From positions 1 through 64,000 of the forward strand of contig CAYMLG010000024.1 in the NCBI GenBank assembly GCA_964391195.1: 64,000 nt of DNA, given 5' to 3'. A program made the position numbers and the translations under genes. The notes below the pieces were generated by a model, which ran no database searches, was not told the origin of the DNA, and was given only the letters and a program-made list of their open reading frames with translations. This DNA is from JAAYXE01 sp964391195. GTDB taxonomy: Bacteria; Chloroflexota; Anaerolineae; Anaerolineales; UBA4823. Below, piece by piece: positions 1 to 8,874 of the stretch (its first letter is position 1; each line of letters opens with the position of its first letter).

Positions 1-72
1 TGCTGACAACGGATTTTGTCACGGATTTCACGGATTGCTGACAACGGATTTTGTCCCGGATTTCACGGATTA
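1..72. repeat. Two tandem copies of a 36-bp unit
   Basis: Positions 1-36 and 37-72 are the same 36-bp unit (starting tgctgacaacgg) with one A/C difference. A degenerate continuation rich in 'cggatt' follows to about 98. The array may extend beyond the window edge. No coding potential was seen. Confidence 0.85.
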
Positions 73-129
73 GGGGAACGGATTGAGCGGATTGGACAAT
101 GGATGGCGATGATCTGAGACCGTACACTC

Positions 130-318
130 ATCCGCTGTGCGGTACGGGCGCGGCGGCCCTATAAATCGCCTGATTCTGGTAGGGGCGGGCGGGTCTGGTC
201 TGTGGGTTGGGGGGCGTTCGTGGCGGGTGTGCTTTTCGGTTTGGGCACCCATGCCTGAATCAACGACCCGCCCCGACGAGGGTGGTGGGGCGGGTCTGGG
301 TTGTAGGTGGGTTGGCGG
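130..318. repeat. Non-coding stretch with a dispersed 'gacccgcccc' repeat
   Basis: This GC-rich segment carries inverted copies of a 'ggggcgggtc / gacccgcccc' word and phrases such as 'attctggtaggggcggg' and 'gcctgaatcaa[c/a]gacccgcccc'. The same phrases recur at about 28.90-29.32 kb. It lies beyond the 3' end of the GH31 gene. I see no gene here; the short open frames are incidental. Confidence 0.6.
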
Positions 319-3060
319 TTATACCGGCAGGGAGGGGCCGGGTCGCCGGGTGGGCTTTCCTTCTTCGATCACGTTGAATAAATTCGCATAGCCAACATTC
401 AGGCGCCAGGGGCCTTTGGACAGGTTGGAGTCCAGGTCGTAGGACTTGAAGCGCGGCAGGGGGCCGGATTCCCAGATAAAGCGCTGCTGCATGTCATGCT
501 CCTCAAGCTGCTCCAGCGAAAGGTTCCAGCGCACCCGCTCATCTCCGTGCTTGTTCCACAGCAAGATGCGCTCCGGGCCGGTGGTGCTGGCCCGGTGGAT
601 CCCGGCCTCGAACAGGGCCTCGCAGAACGCCCGGGTTTGCGCCGGGGTCAGGCTGCTCAGGTAGGGGGACAGGCGGACCGGGTCGGCCAAGATCTCGGGC
701 AGGGACTCGTCCAGGATGGCTTTCAGGCGGGTGGACATGCGGAAGTGGCGCAGGAAGTGGAGAACGGTGCGCTCCAGCCGGGCGCCGGGCGCCTGCAGGC
801 CCCCGGACCTGCACAACGTCACCGTCGCTTCGTCCTGGGGGGAGAGGGCCAGCCCGGCCAGGCGCCAGCTCGTGGGTTGGCAATTATGCCGCTTGGCGGT
901 GGTCCGCTGTGATTCTGGCTCCGCAAGCAGACCCGCATCGCGATCCACCCCGTTCACGCTGAGGGTGGCCGAGTCGGGCTGCAGCAGCCCGTGGAATACC
1001 ATCTCGACCCGGCGCGGGTCGGGGGCCAGGCCGGCTTCCCCTGCGACGGGCCGGATGCGCAGCACCAGGCGGTCGTCTTCCCAATGCAGGTCGATGGGGG
1101 TGATGGCGTAAGCCCCACGGGTGTAAGCGGTGGTATCCCCGTCGTCTTCGTACAGCTCGAAATGGTTGTCCGCCCCCGGGAAAACGTGCAGGTCCAGCCG
1201 GTCTGCCCTCGGGTTCCAGCCGCTCTCCGGTGCCAGGGGGACGATCGCCCCGGCGCGGGCGAAAACGGGTATCTCGTCCAGCGCGCCGTACACCGCCTGC
1301 CAGCCGCCCCCGGGGTAGCGCTCGCCGTCGAAGAAGCCGTACCACTCCCCTTCGGGCAGCCACACCACCTGGCGGGCCAGGCGCGTGTCGGGGTGGTGCG
1401 GGGAGGTGAAGGGGGCCACAACCAGCTCGCTGCCGAACCAATACTGGTCCGGACAGGCGTAGGCTTCCTCCTGCTCGGGGTGCGTGTAGTACATGGGACG
1501 CAGCAGGGGCGGCTCGCCGCGGTGCTCACGCCAGGCCATGCTGTAAATGTACGGCCCCAGCGCGTGGCGGAGCTGCATGGCCTCCCTGGCCACCCGGAAA
1601 GTCTCCAGGTCGTAGCCCCAGGGAAGGCGCTCGTGATAGGGGTTCTTGGTGCTGTGCAGGCGGAAGATCGGGCTGAAGACCCCGAACTGCACCCAGCGGG
1701 TGTACAGCTCGGCGTCCTCGACCCCAAGCATATGCCCGCCGATATCGTGGCTCCACCAGCCGTACCCCACGTTGGCCGCCGTGGAGGTGAAATAGGGCTG
1801 GAAGGCCAGCGCCTCCCAGGTGACGTGCGTATCGCCGGAGAAGCCGATGGGGTAGCGGTGGTTGCCGTAGCCGCTCCAGCGAGAAAAGGTGAACGGCCGG
1901 CGGCTGCCGTCCCGCCCCCGGTCCAGGGCGTGCAGGTGGTTGAGCCACCACAGCGGGTCCAGCCCCGGCATGGTGCTCAGCGTGCCCTGCTGCCAGTCCA
2001 GCCACCAGAAATCCACACCGCGCTTCTCTTCCGGGTGGTGGAGGATTCGGAAGTAGGCCTCGGTGAAACGCGGGTTGGCCAGGTCGAAGGGCACCGGCAG
2101 GGCGCTCTCCGGATCGATGCCCATGCACTTCGCCAGTTCGAAATAGGCCTCCTCGTGGGCGTGCACCCCCTCGGCGGGGTGCAGGTTCAGCGCGGTCTTG
2201 AGCCCCTTGCTGTGCAAAAAGGCGATGAACCCGTCCGGGTTGGGGAAGAGCTCCCGGTTCCAGGTGTAACCCGTCCAACCGGTGCAGGCGTTGCCAGTCT
2301 CGGTGATGTGCCAGTCCATGTCCACGATCAGCACCAAGAGGGGCACCTCGTGGGCCTCGAAAGCCAGCACCAGGTTCACCAGGTCGTCCTGGGTGTAGGC
2401 CCAGTAGCGGCTCCACCAGTTGCCCAGGGCCCAGCGCGGCACCAACGGCACGGCCCCGGCAAGGCGCGTATAATCTCTCAGGCACTCAGGGTAAGCGTGC
2501 CCGTAGGCGAACAGGTACAGGTCCCGGTACTCGGGGTCCGCCGGGCGGGGGGCCAGCCAGCCCTGCGGGTCGAAGACCAGGCTGCGGGAGTCGTCGAGCA
2601 CCGTCCAACCCTGGCGGGACATCAGGCCCGGGGGCAGCGGGACGGGCCCATCAAGCCGGTCGAGCGTGCGCAGCGTGCCGCCCAGGTTGCCGGTGGCGGG
2701 ATCGCCGAAACGCCAGGACTGCCCTTGCCAGCCATCGCCGGTGGGATGGATGCGGGCCGAGAGCGTCTCCGGGCTGAAAGGGCGGTCCAGGTGATAGAAC
2801 AGAGTCAGGTGAGGCGTCTCGATCACCAGCACACCGTCCTCTTCGCGAGCGGTGAACTCGGGCACGGGCTGGCGGCGATACCAGAAGACCTGGCTGGGGC
2901 GGTCTTCGAAGGTCCCCTGGGGGCTGTACTCGATCCGCACCAGGCGGGAGGTGAGCAGGGTGAAGCGGGCTTTCCCGGCCTGGATCACAGCCCGAGGATC
3001 GGCGATTGGGTCGAACTGGAGTTGAAAGTGTTTGGGGATATCGATCGCGGTCTGGGTCAT
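319..3060 (-). CDS. Glycoside hydrolase family 31 (alpha-glucosidase/alpha-xylosidase type)
   Basis: Predicted retaining alpha-glycosidase of GH31, probably acting on alpha-glucosides or alpha-xylosides. The N-terminal beta-sandwich covers roughly residues 1-220 and the TIM barrel about 220-560. The nucleophile motif FWWLDWQQG places the catalytic Asp at about residue 355. The SGDTHVTW motif supplies the likely acid/base Asp at about 410, and SHDIGG (about 437-442) is the usual substrate-site motif. C-terminal beta domains follow. The last ~150 residues (about 765-913) are a helical extension I do not recognise. At 913 aa it is longer than many GH31 enzymes. The ATG start at 3060 has a GAGAGGG ribosome site just upstream. 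No signal peptide is visible, so it is probably cytoplasmic. The substrate cannot be decided from sequence alone. The gene stands alone and is divergent from the small gene at 3146. Confidence 0.93.
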   Translation of the reverse strand: MTQTAIDIPKHFQLQFDPIADPRAVIQAGKARFTLLTSRLVRIEYSPQGTFEDRPSQVFWYRRQPVPEFTAREEDGVLVIETPHLTLFYHLDRPFSPETLSARIHPTGDGWQGQSWRFGDPATGNLGGTLRTLDRLDGPVPLPPGLMSRQGWTVLDDSRSLVFDPQGWLAPRPADPEYRDLYLFAYGHAYPECLRDYTRLAGAVPLVPRWALGNWWSRYWAYTQDDLVNLVLAFEAHEVPLLVLIVDMDWHITETGNACTGWTGYTWNRELFPNPDGFIAFLHSKGLKTALNLHPAEGVHAHEEAYFELAKCMGIDPESALPVPFDLANPRFTEAYFRILHHPEEKRGVDFWWLDWQQGTLSTMPGLDPLWWLNHLHALDRGRDGSRRPFTFSRWSGYGNHRYPIGFSGDTHVTWEALAFQPYFTSTAANVGYGWWSHDIGGHMLGVEDAELYTRWVQFGVFSPIFRLHSTKNPYHERLPWGYDLETFRVAREAMQLRHALGPYIYSMAWREHRGEPPLLRPMYYTHPEQEEAYACPDQYWFGSELVVAPFTSPHHPDTRLARQVVWLPEGEWYGFFDGERYPGGGWQAVYGALDEIPVFARAGAIVPLAPESGWNPRADRLDLHVFPGADNHFELYEDDGDTTAYTRGAYAITPIDLHWEDDRLVLRIRPVAGEAGLAPDPRRVEMVFHGLLQPDSATLSVNGVDRDAGLLAEPESQRTTAKRHNCQPTSWRLAGLALSPQDEATVTLCRSGGLQAPGARLERTVLHFLRHFRMSTRLKAILDESLPEILADPVRLSPYLSSLTPAQTRAFCEALFEAGIHRASTTGPERILLWNKHGDERVRWNLSLEQLEEHDMQQRFIWESGPLPRFKSYDLDSNLSKGPWRLNVGYANLFNVIEEGKPTRRPGPSLPV

Positions 3061-3145
3061 GGTTCCCTCTCGGCAATTTTTGGTTACAATGATGGGATGC
3101 GGACAGCGGTGAGGACGAAGATTATACTATCGGGCAGAGGGAAAC

Positions 3146-3721
3146 ATGTTCTCAGACGACTATATCATGCGGATGATCCGGGCGGCGACGGCGGTCATCG
3201 CCAAAGTGCTGAACCTGCGCAGCGCCGGGGCCTACCGTGAAGCGCACGAATCGATCGACGTTTTCCTGGAAGAAGTGGTGGGCATCCAGGCCAGCCTGTT
3301 CAAAATGCTGGATGACGAGGCGGCGTTCGAACTCCTCACCACCGATGACGGCCTGGACATCGATCGGGCGGTGATCGTGGCCGACCTGATGCAGGCCGAC
3401 GGCGATATCTATGCCGATCAGAAGAACGCCACTCTGGCGCAGCAGAGCTACCGGCGGGCGCTGAGCCTGTACCTGGAGGCCTTCTTCGCCACCGAGCCGG
3501 GGGAAAACGCGGCTCCGCTGCAGAAGCTGGAAACCCTGATCCCTCGCCTGGACGTGGAGGCCCTCTCGCCGGAGCAGTACTTCTCCCTGCTGTCCTACGA
3601 CGAGCTGCTGGGGAACTACCCCCGGGCGGAGAGCTGGCTGCTGGCCTTCACCCGCCGCCCAGACGCGCCTCCCGAGGCGAAGGAAGAACTGCAGGCGTTT
3701 TACGAGCGGAGAAGGGGGTGA
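3146..3721 (+). CDS. Small helical hypothetical protein (DUF6483-like?)
   Basis: A 191-residue protein with no signal peptide or membrane segment. It opens with FSDDYIMRMI and is predicted mainly helical. The central part (residues about 95-125) reads like a TPR unit (QQSYRRALSLYLEAF). This resembles a family of uncharacterised Firmicutes/Chloroflexota proteins I associate with DUF6483, but that assignment is from memory and tentative. It is divergent from the GH31 gene with only 85 bp between starts, so the two promoters share one short region. Reading frame, codon use and acidic helical composition look genuinely coding. Confidence 0.75.
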   Translation: MFSDDYIMRMIRAATAVIAKVLNLRSAGAYREAHESIDVFLEEVVGIQASLFKMLDDEAAFELLTTDDGLDIDRAVIVADLMQADGDIYADQKNATLAQQSYRRALSLYLEAFFATEPGENAAPLQKLETLIPRLDVEALSPEQYFSLLSYDELLGNYPRAESWLLAFTRRPDAPPEAKEELQAFYERRRG

Positions 3722-3987
3722 GTGGGAATTTCGGATTTCGGATTGCGAATTTCGAATTGACCGCGGATGTTTGGGGAGGAAGATCACCACAGAGAACACA
3801 GAGTGCAGGGAGATTTCGGATTGCGAATTTCGAATTTGGGGGTTCACCACAGAGAGCACAGAGAGCACGGAGATTTCGAATTTGAATGCATGGCGGTGGA
3901 GGGGGTTCACCACGGAGAGCATGGAGAGCACGGGGATTTCGGATTTCGAATAGTGGGGGTCGAGGTTCAATAGGCTTGGGAGAATAA
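3720..3987. repeat. Intergenic 'ttcaccacagagagcacagag' repeat cluster
   Basis: Three degenerate copies of a ~35-bp unit beginning t(t)caccacagagarcacagag lie at about 3784, 3842 and 3907, spaced ~60 bp. They are interleaved with a second word, gatttcggattgcgaatttcgaatt. A further exact 17-bp match, on the opposite strand, lies at 11573-11589. Short ORFs over this segment are artefacts of the repeat. Confidence 0.8.
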
Positions 3988-5712
3988 ATGCCGGATCATC
4001 TCATCGAACGCTTCAGCGCTTGGCTTGACGGGGAGGAGGGGGAAGTCCTGGCCGATGTGCGCGATTATATCGAGTGGCAGACCGGCCTGAGCGATCTCTC
4101 CGCAGACGGGGGGGAGGATGGTGGATCTGAGGCGGCCGCATTCGTGCCCACCGCCGGGGACGATGTCGATGTGCGCACCTACCTGCTCCACCTGCGCCTG
4201 CGCGGGCTCAGCCGCAGGGCGCTGCGCCGCCGGGTGCACTCCCTGCAGCGCTTCTACGCCTGGCTGCGCCAGGAGGGCTACATTGGCGAGGACCCCTTCG
4301 CCGAGTTCGACTTCGACCGCCCGTTCCTCACCCGCGAGCAAATCCGCCGCCGGCAAGATGCCTTCCAGGGGGACCCACAGGAGCAGGAGATCGCCCGCCT
4401 GCAGGCCCTCAACCAGTTGATCAGCCGGGTGAACCAGGCCCCCGACGTGCAGTCCGCCCTGGACGTGGCGCTGCAGACCCTGGTGGAGGTGCTTGGCCTG
4501 AGCACCGCCTGGGCTTTCCTCCACACCGAGGCGGGCCTGCTGCAGAGCTCGGCCGAGGCTCCGCCCCTGCACGACTTCGCCCTGGCGACTGCCGCAGGCC
4601 TGCCCCCCGGGCTGGAGCGGCGCCAGCGGTACTTCTTGCGCCGCCCGCCGGACTGTCACTGCCAGGCTTTGCTGCGCCAGGGGCTGCTCAAGCGGGCGGT
4701 GAATATCGTGGAGTGCACCCGCCTGCAGACCTCCCAGGAGGCCCGCGGCGATAACCACGGCCTGCTCTACCACGCTTCGGTGCCCCTCACCCTGGCCGGC
4801 CGCCCGGTGGGGGTGATGAACTTCGCCACGGAGGAATGGCAGTTCCTGTCCGCCGCCGACCTTCAGCTGCTCTCGGCCGCCGGGGAGCACATCTCCACCG
4901 CCCTGGAGCGCGCCCACCTGTACGACCAGAACCGCATGCACCGCCAGCGCCTGCAGGCCGAGCTGGAGATGGCCCGCACGGTCCAGGCCAGCCTGCTGCC
5001 CGCCAGCCTGCCAACCATCCCCGGCTTCACGCTGGCCGCCGCCTGGCGCTCCGCCAGGCTGGTCTCCGGCGATTTCTACGATGTCTTCCCTCTGCCCGGT
5101 GGGCGCTGGTTCCTGCTGGTGGCGGACGTAGCCGATAAAGGAGCCCCGGCGGCTCTGTACATGACCCTCACGCAGAGCCTGGTGCGGACGCTGGCCCCGC
5201 TCCACACCACTCCGGGCCGCCTGCTGGGCGAGGTCAACGATATGCTCTGCTCCCGCACCCAGGGGGGCATGTTCGTCACCCTGTTCTGCGCCGTGCTCGA
5301 TACTGTTGATGACCAAATCCAATATGCTCTCGCCGGTCACCCGCCGCCTCTGCTGCGCCGGACGGACGGCCCGGTGGAACCTCTGAACACCGGGGGCATG
5401 GCGCTGGGTATCCTCCCCGGACAGGAGTACAAAACGCACGAACTGCAGCTCCGCCCCGGCGAAGCGCTGATTGCCTATTCGGATGGGGTGACCGAGGCGG
5501 CCGGCCCTGAGGGGGGATTTTTCGGCCAGCGGCGGTTGAAGCAGGCGGTGGCCCAGGCTCCCTTGCCGGCGGGCGAGCGGGCTGGAGAGCGGGCTGGCGA
5601 GCCTAAGCCGGCCCAGGCCCTGCTGGACCACCTGCTGAGGGAGCTCAACGCCTTCACCGGCTCCGCCCCACAGAGCGATGACCTGACGGTGCTGGTGGTG
5701 TGGAGCGGGTGA
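3988..5712 (+). CDS. GAF-domain SpoIIE-family protein phosphatase with N-terminal integrase-like helical domain
   Basis: A 574-residue cytoplasmic signalling protein. Residues ~50-120 (TYLLHLRLRGLS...RRRVHSLQRFYAWL...) look like the SAM-like core-binding domain of tyrosine recombinases, without any catalytic recombinase domain. Residues ~140-300 form a GAF domain. Residues ~315-574 are a PP2C_SIG/SpoIIE phosphatase: the metal-binding Asp residues appear in SGDFYDVF (D362) and VADVADKG (D380, D383), and DDLTVLV closes the domain. By family it should dephosphorylate a serine, typically an anti-sigma-factor antagonist. No partner anti-sigma or STAS gene is nearby. It converges on the helicase gene, with 33 bp between stop codons. 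Confidence 0.9.
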   Translation: MPDHLIERFSAWLDGEEGEVLADVRDYIEWQTGLSDLSADGGEDGGSEAAAFVPTAGDDVDVRTYLLHLRLRGLSRRALRRRVHSLQRFYAWLRQEGYIGEDPFAEFDFDRPFLTREQIRRRQDAFQGDPQEQEIARLQALNQLISRVNQAPDVQSALDVALQTLVEVLGLSTAWAFLHTEAGLLQSSAEAPPLHDFALATAAGLPPGLERRQRYFLRRPPDCHCQALLRQGLLKRAVNIVECTRLQTSQEARGDNHGLLYHASVPLTLAGRPVGVMNFATEEWQFLSAADLQLLSAAGEHISTALERAHLYDQNRMHRQRLQAELEMARTVQASLLPASLPTIPGFTLAAAWRSARLVSGDFYDVFPLPGGRWFLLVADVADKGAPAALYMTLTQSLVRTLAPLHTTPGRLLGEVNDMLCSRTQGGMFVTLFCAVLDTVDDQIQYALAGHPPPLLRRTDGPVEPLNTGGMALGILPGQEYKTHELQLRPGEALIAYSDGVTEAAGPEGGFFGQRRLKQAVAQAPLPAGERAGERAGEPKPAQALLDHLLRELNAFTGSAPQSDDLTVLVVWSG

Positions 5713-5745
5713 GATTATCCTTTCAATTGCAATCGACAGGGGCTT

Positions 5746-7830
5746 TCACTTCACGTGCTTCAGCACCCCCTGCAGGGGCTTCGGCCAGGTCCCCTCGAAG
5801 CACAGGTGCAGGTGCTGCCGCGAGCGGGTCATGGCCATGTATACCAGGCGGCGTTCCTGGGATAGCTCCTCATCGCTCTCCAGCCCGGCGAAAGTCTCCT
5901 GCATCTGACTCAGGAACACTACTTCGTATTCCAGACCCTTGAGGGAGTGGAAGGTCTCGACCGCCACCCCGGTCCCCTTCAAGGCATCCTTCATCACTTT
6001 CAAGCCGCGCTTGCGCCGGACCATGACGATCATCTGCTCGGGGTCGTAGCCCATCAGGCACAGGCGATCGATTTCGGCGCGGATGTAGCGCGCCTCGTCC
6101 TCCAGCCGTTCGAAGCGGTGCAGCTCCGGTTTCGGGCCCGGCCTGAGGATCTTCAAGTCGGGTTCGATGGACAGGCCTGTCTCACTCTCGATCGCCGCCC
6201 GGGTGGCCTCGTCTTCGCGGATCACCTCGTAGGCCGCCTGGTAGATCTCGCGTGTGTTGCGATAGGGCACGCGCAGCCAGCGGGTACGGCCCACCACCGG
6301 CACTCCCTTCTCGCGCCAACTGTAATAGCGGTAAATACTCTGCATGGGGTCATCCGCCAGGAAGAGCAGCCCCTTCTCCGGTTTGAGCAACCGCCTGACC
6401 ACCTGGATCCAGGAGGGGGCGAAATCCTGTGCTTCGTCGATCAGAATCACGTCGTATTGAGGCGGGGTCGCCTGGCCGGCGTCCAGGGCGCGCAAAGCCA
6501 GGTGGGGCATGTCATCCCAATCGTACTGATTCTGCTGCCTGAGGAAACCCCGGTAATCCTGCAGGACCTGGAACAGCGCTTCACGGCTGCGCTGCCCAAG
6601 GCGGCCCTCCCGGCCGCGCCCCTTGCGCGAGGCCCGCAGATAAGCCTCCCGGTCGTTCAGGCCCATCTCGATCATCCAGGAAAGCTCGGAGGCCACGAAG
6701 CCCGGCCCCAACTCCTGGATGATGGGGTACTTCTCCTTATGGTGCGCGACCCAACCGCCGGGGGTGACGAAAGAGACCCGCTGGTCCTGCGGCAGCAGTT
6801 GGCGGCAGAGCTTGTGGAAGTGGATGGCTTTGATCCCGGTGCGCTTGAAGATCTTTTCCAGCTTTTTGGCCGGTTTTTCGTTGAAGGTGAGCGCCAGGAT
6901 ACTCCATTCCGGGTGCTGGGCTGCCAGGTAGATCGCCCGCTGCTGCAGAACCAGAGATTTGCCGCTACCGGCGAAGCCGCGCACCAGGCGGACGGACAGG
7001 TTCTGGCTGATCTGCTCTTCCACGGAGGGCAGGTCTTGCTCCACCTGTGCGGCCGGTTCCGACTGAGTGGGGGGCTCGTTTGCGGCCAGGCTGCGGAACA
7101 AGTCTTCCTGGCGTTTCTCTCGCTCTTTCTCGGATGGGGGTTTGGGGGCGGCCTTGACCGGCTCGACGACCAGGCGCTCCTGCTCCTCGTCCAGGATCAC
7201 CGCCGGACGGCTCCCATCCGGCTGCTGTTTCCGGCCCATGCCGGGCACCACTACCACCGGGTTGATCACGGCGCGCACGTAGCGCAGCTCGTCGCTGCGC
7301 AGAGTCGCATCCCGGGGCAAGGTGGCCTTCAGCCGGCTGGTCAGCCGGTAGGGCTCCAGGTCGTCCAGGTTGAGCACGTAATTCTCGCCCCACACCGCCC
7401 GCATCTGCGAGATCACCGATGTGGGCAGGTTGGGGAACACTACCGCATATCCCCAGGGGACGTTGCATCTCTGCCGCCGCTCATCGACCAATGCCGGCAC
7501 TTTCTGAAGCTCTTCGTTTAGGGCGATGGCGTACTCCCGTGCGGTGAGCACGGGATTCCTCTCCCCCCGCTGCTTTCCGCCCCGCTGGAACACCTTGACG
7601 CTGAACTTGTCGAACTCGAGCACCTGCACCCAGTCTTTAACCTCGAGCACCACCACGCCGAAATTGCTCAGCACGATGAAGTCGGGGAAGCGGTGCATGT
7701 TGTCGGTGTGGATGGGGCATTCTACGTAGATGTCGAAGTCCGGCGGGAGGCCGTTCTCCAACCGTTTCAGCACTTCCTTTTCGCCGTGGGTTGCTCTGTC
7801 CTCCCGCAAGAATCCGATGACTGAAGCCAT
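5746..7830 (-). CDS. NERD-domain UvrD/Rep-type superfamily 1 helicase
   Basis: A 694-residue protein fusing an N-terminal NERD (nuclease-related) domain to an SF1 DNA helicase. NERD spans ~13-110, with PDFIVLS and VLEVKDW as the D...ExK nuclease-like core. Walker A is GFAGSGKS (~285-292) and Walker B is ILIDEAQD (~462-469, D465/E466). LFLADDPMQSIYRYYSW is motif III, and the C-terminal VETFHSLKGLEYEVVFL and RRLVYMAMTRSRQHL are motifs V and VI. This points to DNA processing or repair; NERD-helicases also occur near defence loci. The start lies 3 bp after the stop of the zinc-ribbon gene at 7834-8163, with no strong ribosome site of its own, so translation is probably coupled. Confidence 0.93.
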   Translation of the reverse strand: MASVIGFLREDRATHGEKEVLKRLENGLPPDFDIYVECPIHTDNMHRFPDFIVLSNFGVVVLEVKDWVQVLEFDKFSVKVFQRGGKQRGERNPVLTAREYAIALNEELQKVPALVDERRQRCNVPWGYAVVFPNLPTSVISQMRAVWGENYVLNLDDLEPYRLTSRLKATLPRDATLRSDELRYVRAVINPVVVVPGMGRKQQPDGSRPAVILDEEQERLVVEPVKAAPKPPSEKEREKRQEDLFRSLAANEPPTQSEPAAQVEQDLPSVEEQISQNLSVRLVRGFAGSGKSLVLQQRAIYLAAQHPEWSILALTFNEKPAKKLEKIFKRTGIKAIHFHKLCRQLLPQDQRVSFVTPGGWVAHHKEKYPIIQELGPGFVASELSWMIEMGLNDREAYLRASRKGRGREGRLGQRSREALFQVLQDYRGFLRQQNQYDWDDMPHLALRALDAGQATPPQYDVILIDEAQDFAPSWIQVVRRLLKPEKGLLFLADDPMQSIYRYYSWREKGVPVVGRTRWLRVPYRNTREIYQAAYEVIREDEATRAAIESETGLSIEPDLKILRPGPKPELHRFERLEDEARYIRAEIDRLCLMGYDPEQMIVMVRRKRGLKVMKDALKGTGVAVETFHSLKGLEYEVVFLSQMQETFAGLESDEELSQERRLVYMAMTRSRQHLHLCFEGTWPKPLQGVLKHVK

Positions 7831-7833
7831 AAA

Positions 7834-8163
7834 TCACTCAACGCTGGCGGATTCCTTGTCCGGCAGGCAGCCGTGCTCGCGCAGCAGGTCTTCCAGGTCC
7901 AACCGCATCAGGGCGGCGATGCGCTTGCTGGGCGTCTCCTCCATCTCGAAGTAGAGATCGACCGCGGCTTCGTGCCAGGGCTTGCCGGTATGCGGGCAGA
8001 TGAAGCGGTCGTGCCAGTGGCCGCCTTTCCCCACAGCCTCGGCCCATCCGGTGGGTCCGAACAGCCCGCGCTCCACCTTGCAGCGCGTGCCGCAGACTTT
8101 GCAAAACATTTCATCGACCGTGCCCGGTTCGGTGTAGAAGACGTCGTAGTTTTTCATGCTCAT
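7834..8163 (-). CDS. Small zinc-ribbon-like protein upstream of the NERD helicase
   Basis: A 109-residue protein with CKVCGTRC near residues 21-28 and a second pair-like site, ICPHTGKPWH, at ~55-64. This suggests a small metal-binding ribbon. The C-terminal half is helical (LDLEDLLREHG). I chose ATG 8163 because CGGAG lies about seven bases upstream; a longer frame back to 8478 runs antisense to the gene at 8333 and reads as non-coding. It ends 3 bp before the helicase start, forming a two-gene operon. Function unknown; a helicase partner or regulator is possible. Confidence 0.75.
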   Translation of the reverse strand: MSMKNYDVFYTEPGTVDEMFCKVCGTRCKVERGLFGPTGWAEAVGKGGHWHDRFICPHTGKPWHEAAVDLYFEMEETPSKRIAALMRLDLEDLLREHGCLPDKESASVE

Positions 8164-8332
8164 TGTGCGCTCCGATGCGTGGTACATGATGTTGTTTCGT
8201 ACTATTTGTAATAACGTAGAAGCCTGGATATTATTACAGTTGCCGGATGAAATGATGGCTGTGTTTCCGCAATCTTCCGGGTAGATTATCCCCAACCCTT
8301 CCACGAGAAGATCCACGCTCGGCGGTGTAAAG

Positions 8333-8578
8333 ATGGAAACCGACCCCGACGCCTCCCCAGCCCCCAAACTCACCCGCAGCCAGTGGGACGAGCTGTACCT
8401 GCAGTTCTCCGTCACCCCCGACCCCGACGAAGGCTCCACCGAGACCGGCGAGCACTGGAAGCTGATCTCCCTGCTCAACCGCTTCGGTTACTATCCCTGG
8501 GGCCGCAAGGAAGCCGTGCTGCTGGCACAGGAGCTGCTCGATTTGGGGTATGTGGAGGAGCGAGGGGAGGATGGGTAG
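8333..8578 (+). CDS. Small hypothetical protein
   Basis: An 81-residue frame whose second half is amphipathic helical (HWKLISLLNRFGYYPW...VLLAQELLDLGYVEE). It could be a winged-helix-like fragment. No strong ribosome site is seen upstream (only GGCGGTG). It is divergent from the zinc-ribbon gene. The composition is protein-like and clearly better than the antisense frame, but no family is recognised. Moderate confidence that it is real. Confidence 0.5.
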   Translation: METDPDASPAPKLTRSQWDELYLQFSVTPDPDEGSTETGEHWKLISLLNRFGYYPWGRKEAVLLAQELLDLGYVEERGEDG

Positions 8579-8874
8579 CCCTAGGTTTTTGACAGACAGG
8601 GAGGTGATGTTAGGCGGGCCGAAATAACCCTCTGCTATTGAGCCATCAATTATTCAATCTGTTTTGCACTGATTTGGTTGTTAGATGTAACTTCCTTACT
8701 TCTGATACGTTAGTTTTAAAAACATAATCAAATAATACCTACACCTCAGAATTGGATCTATAGGTTCAGTCGAGATTTTAATAAAGCCATTCTGACAAAT
8801 ATAAGCTTGAGTGACAGTGGTTATATCGCCAGAGTATTTCTGCTTAAATTCTAGTTTATGCCGGAGGATGCAGC
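8579..8874. other. AT-rich intergenic region
   Basis: About 300 bp of noticeably AT-rich sequence (ttattcaatctgttttgcac..., aaaacataatcaaataatacc...) unlike the GC-rich neighbours. No gene, hairpin terminator or repeat was recognised. It leads directly into the AT-richer gene at 8875, so the whole segment may be an acquired block. Confidence 0.5.

Noticed and set aside
991..3240. 749-residue plus-strand frame opposite the GH31 gene
   Set aside because: Antisense shadow of a gene with intact GH31 catalytic motifs.
7834..8478. 214-residue version of the zinc-ribbon gene starting at 8478
   Set aside because: The extra N-terminus is antisense to a better coding frame and lacks a ribosome site; the start at 8163 has one.
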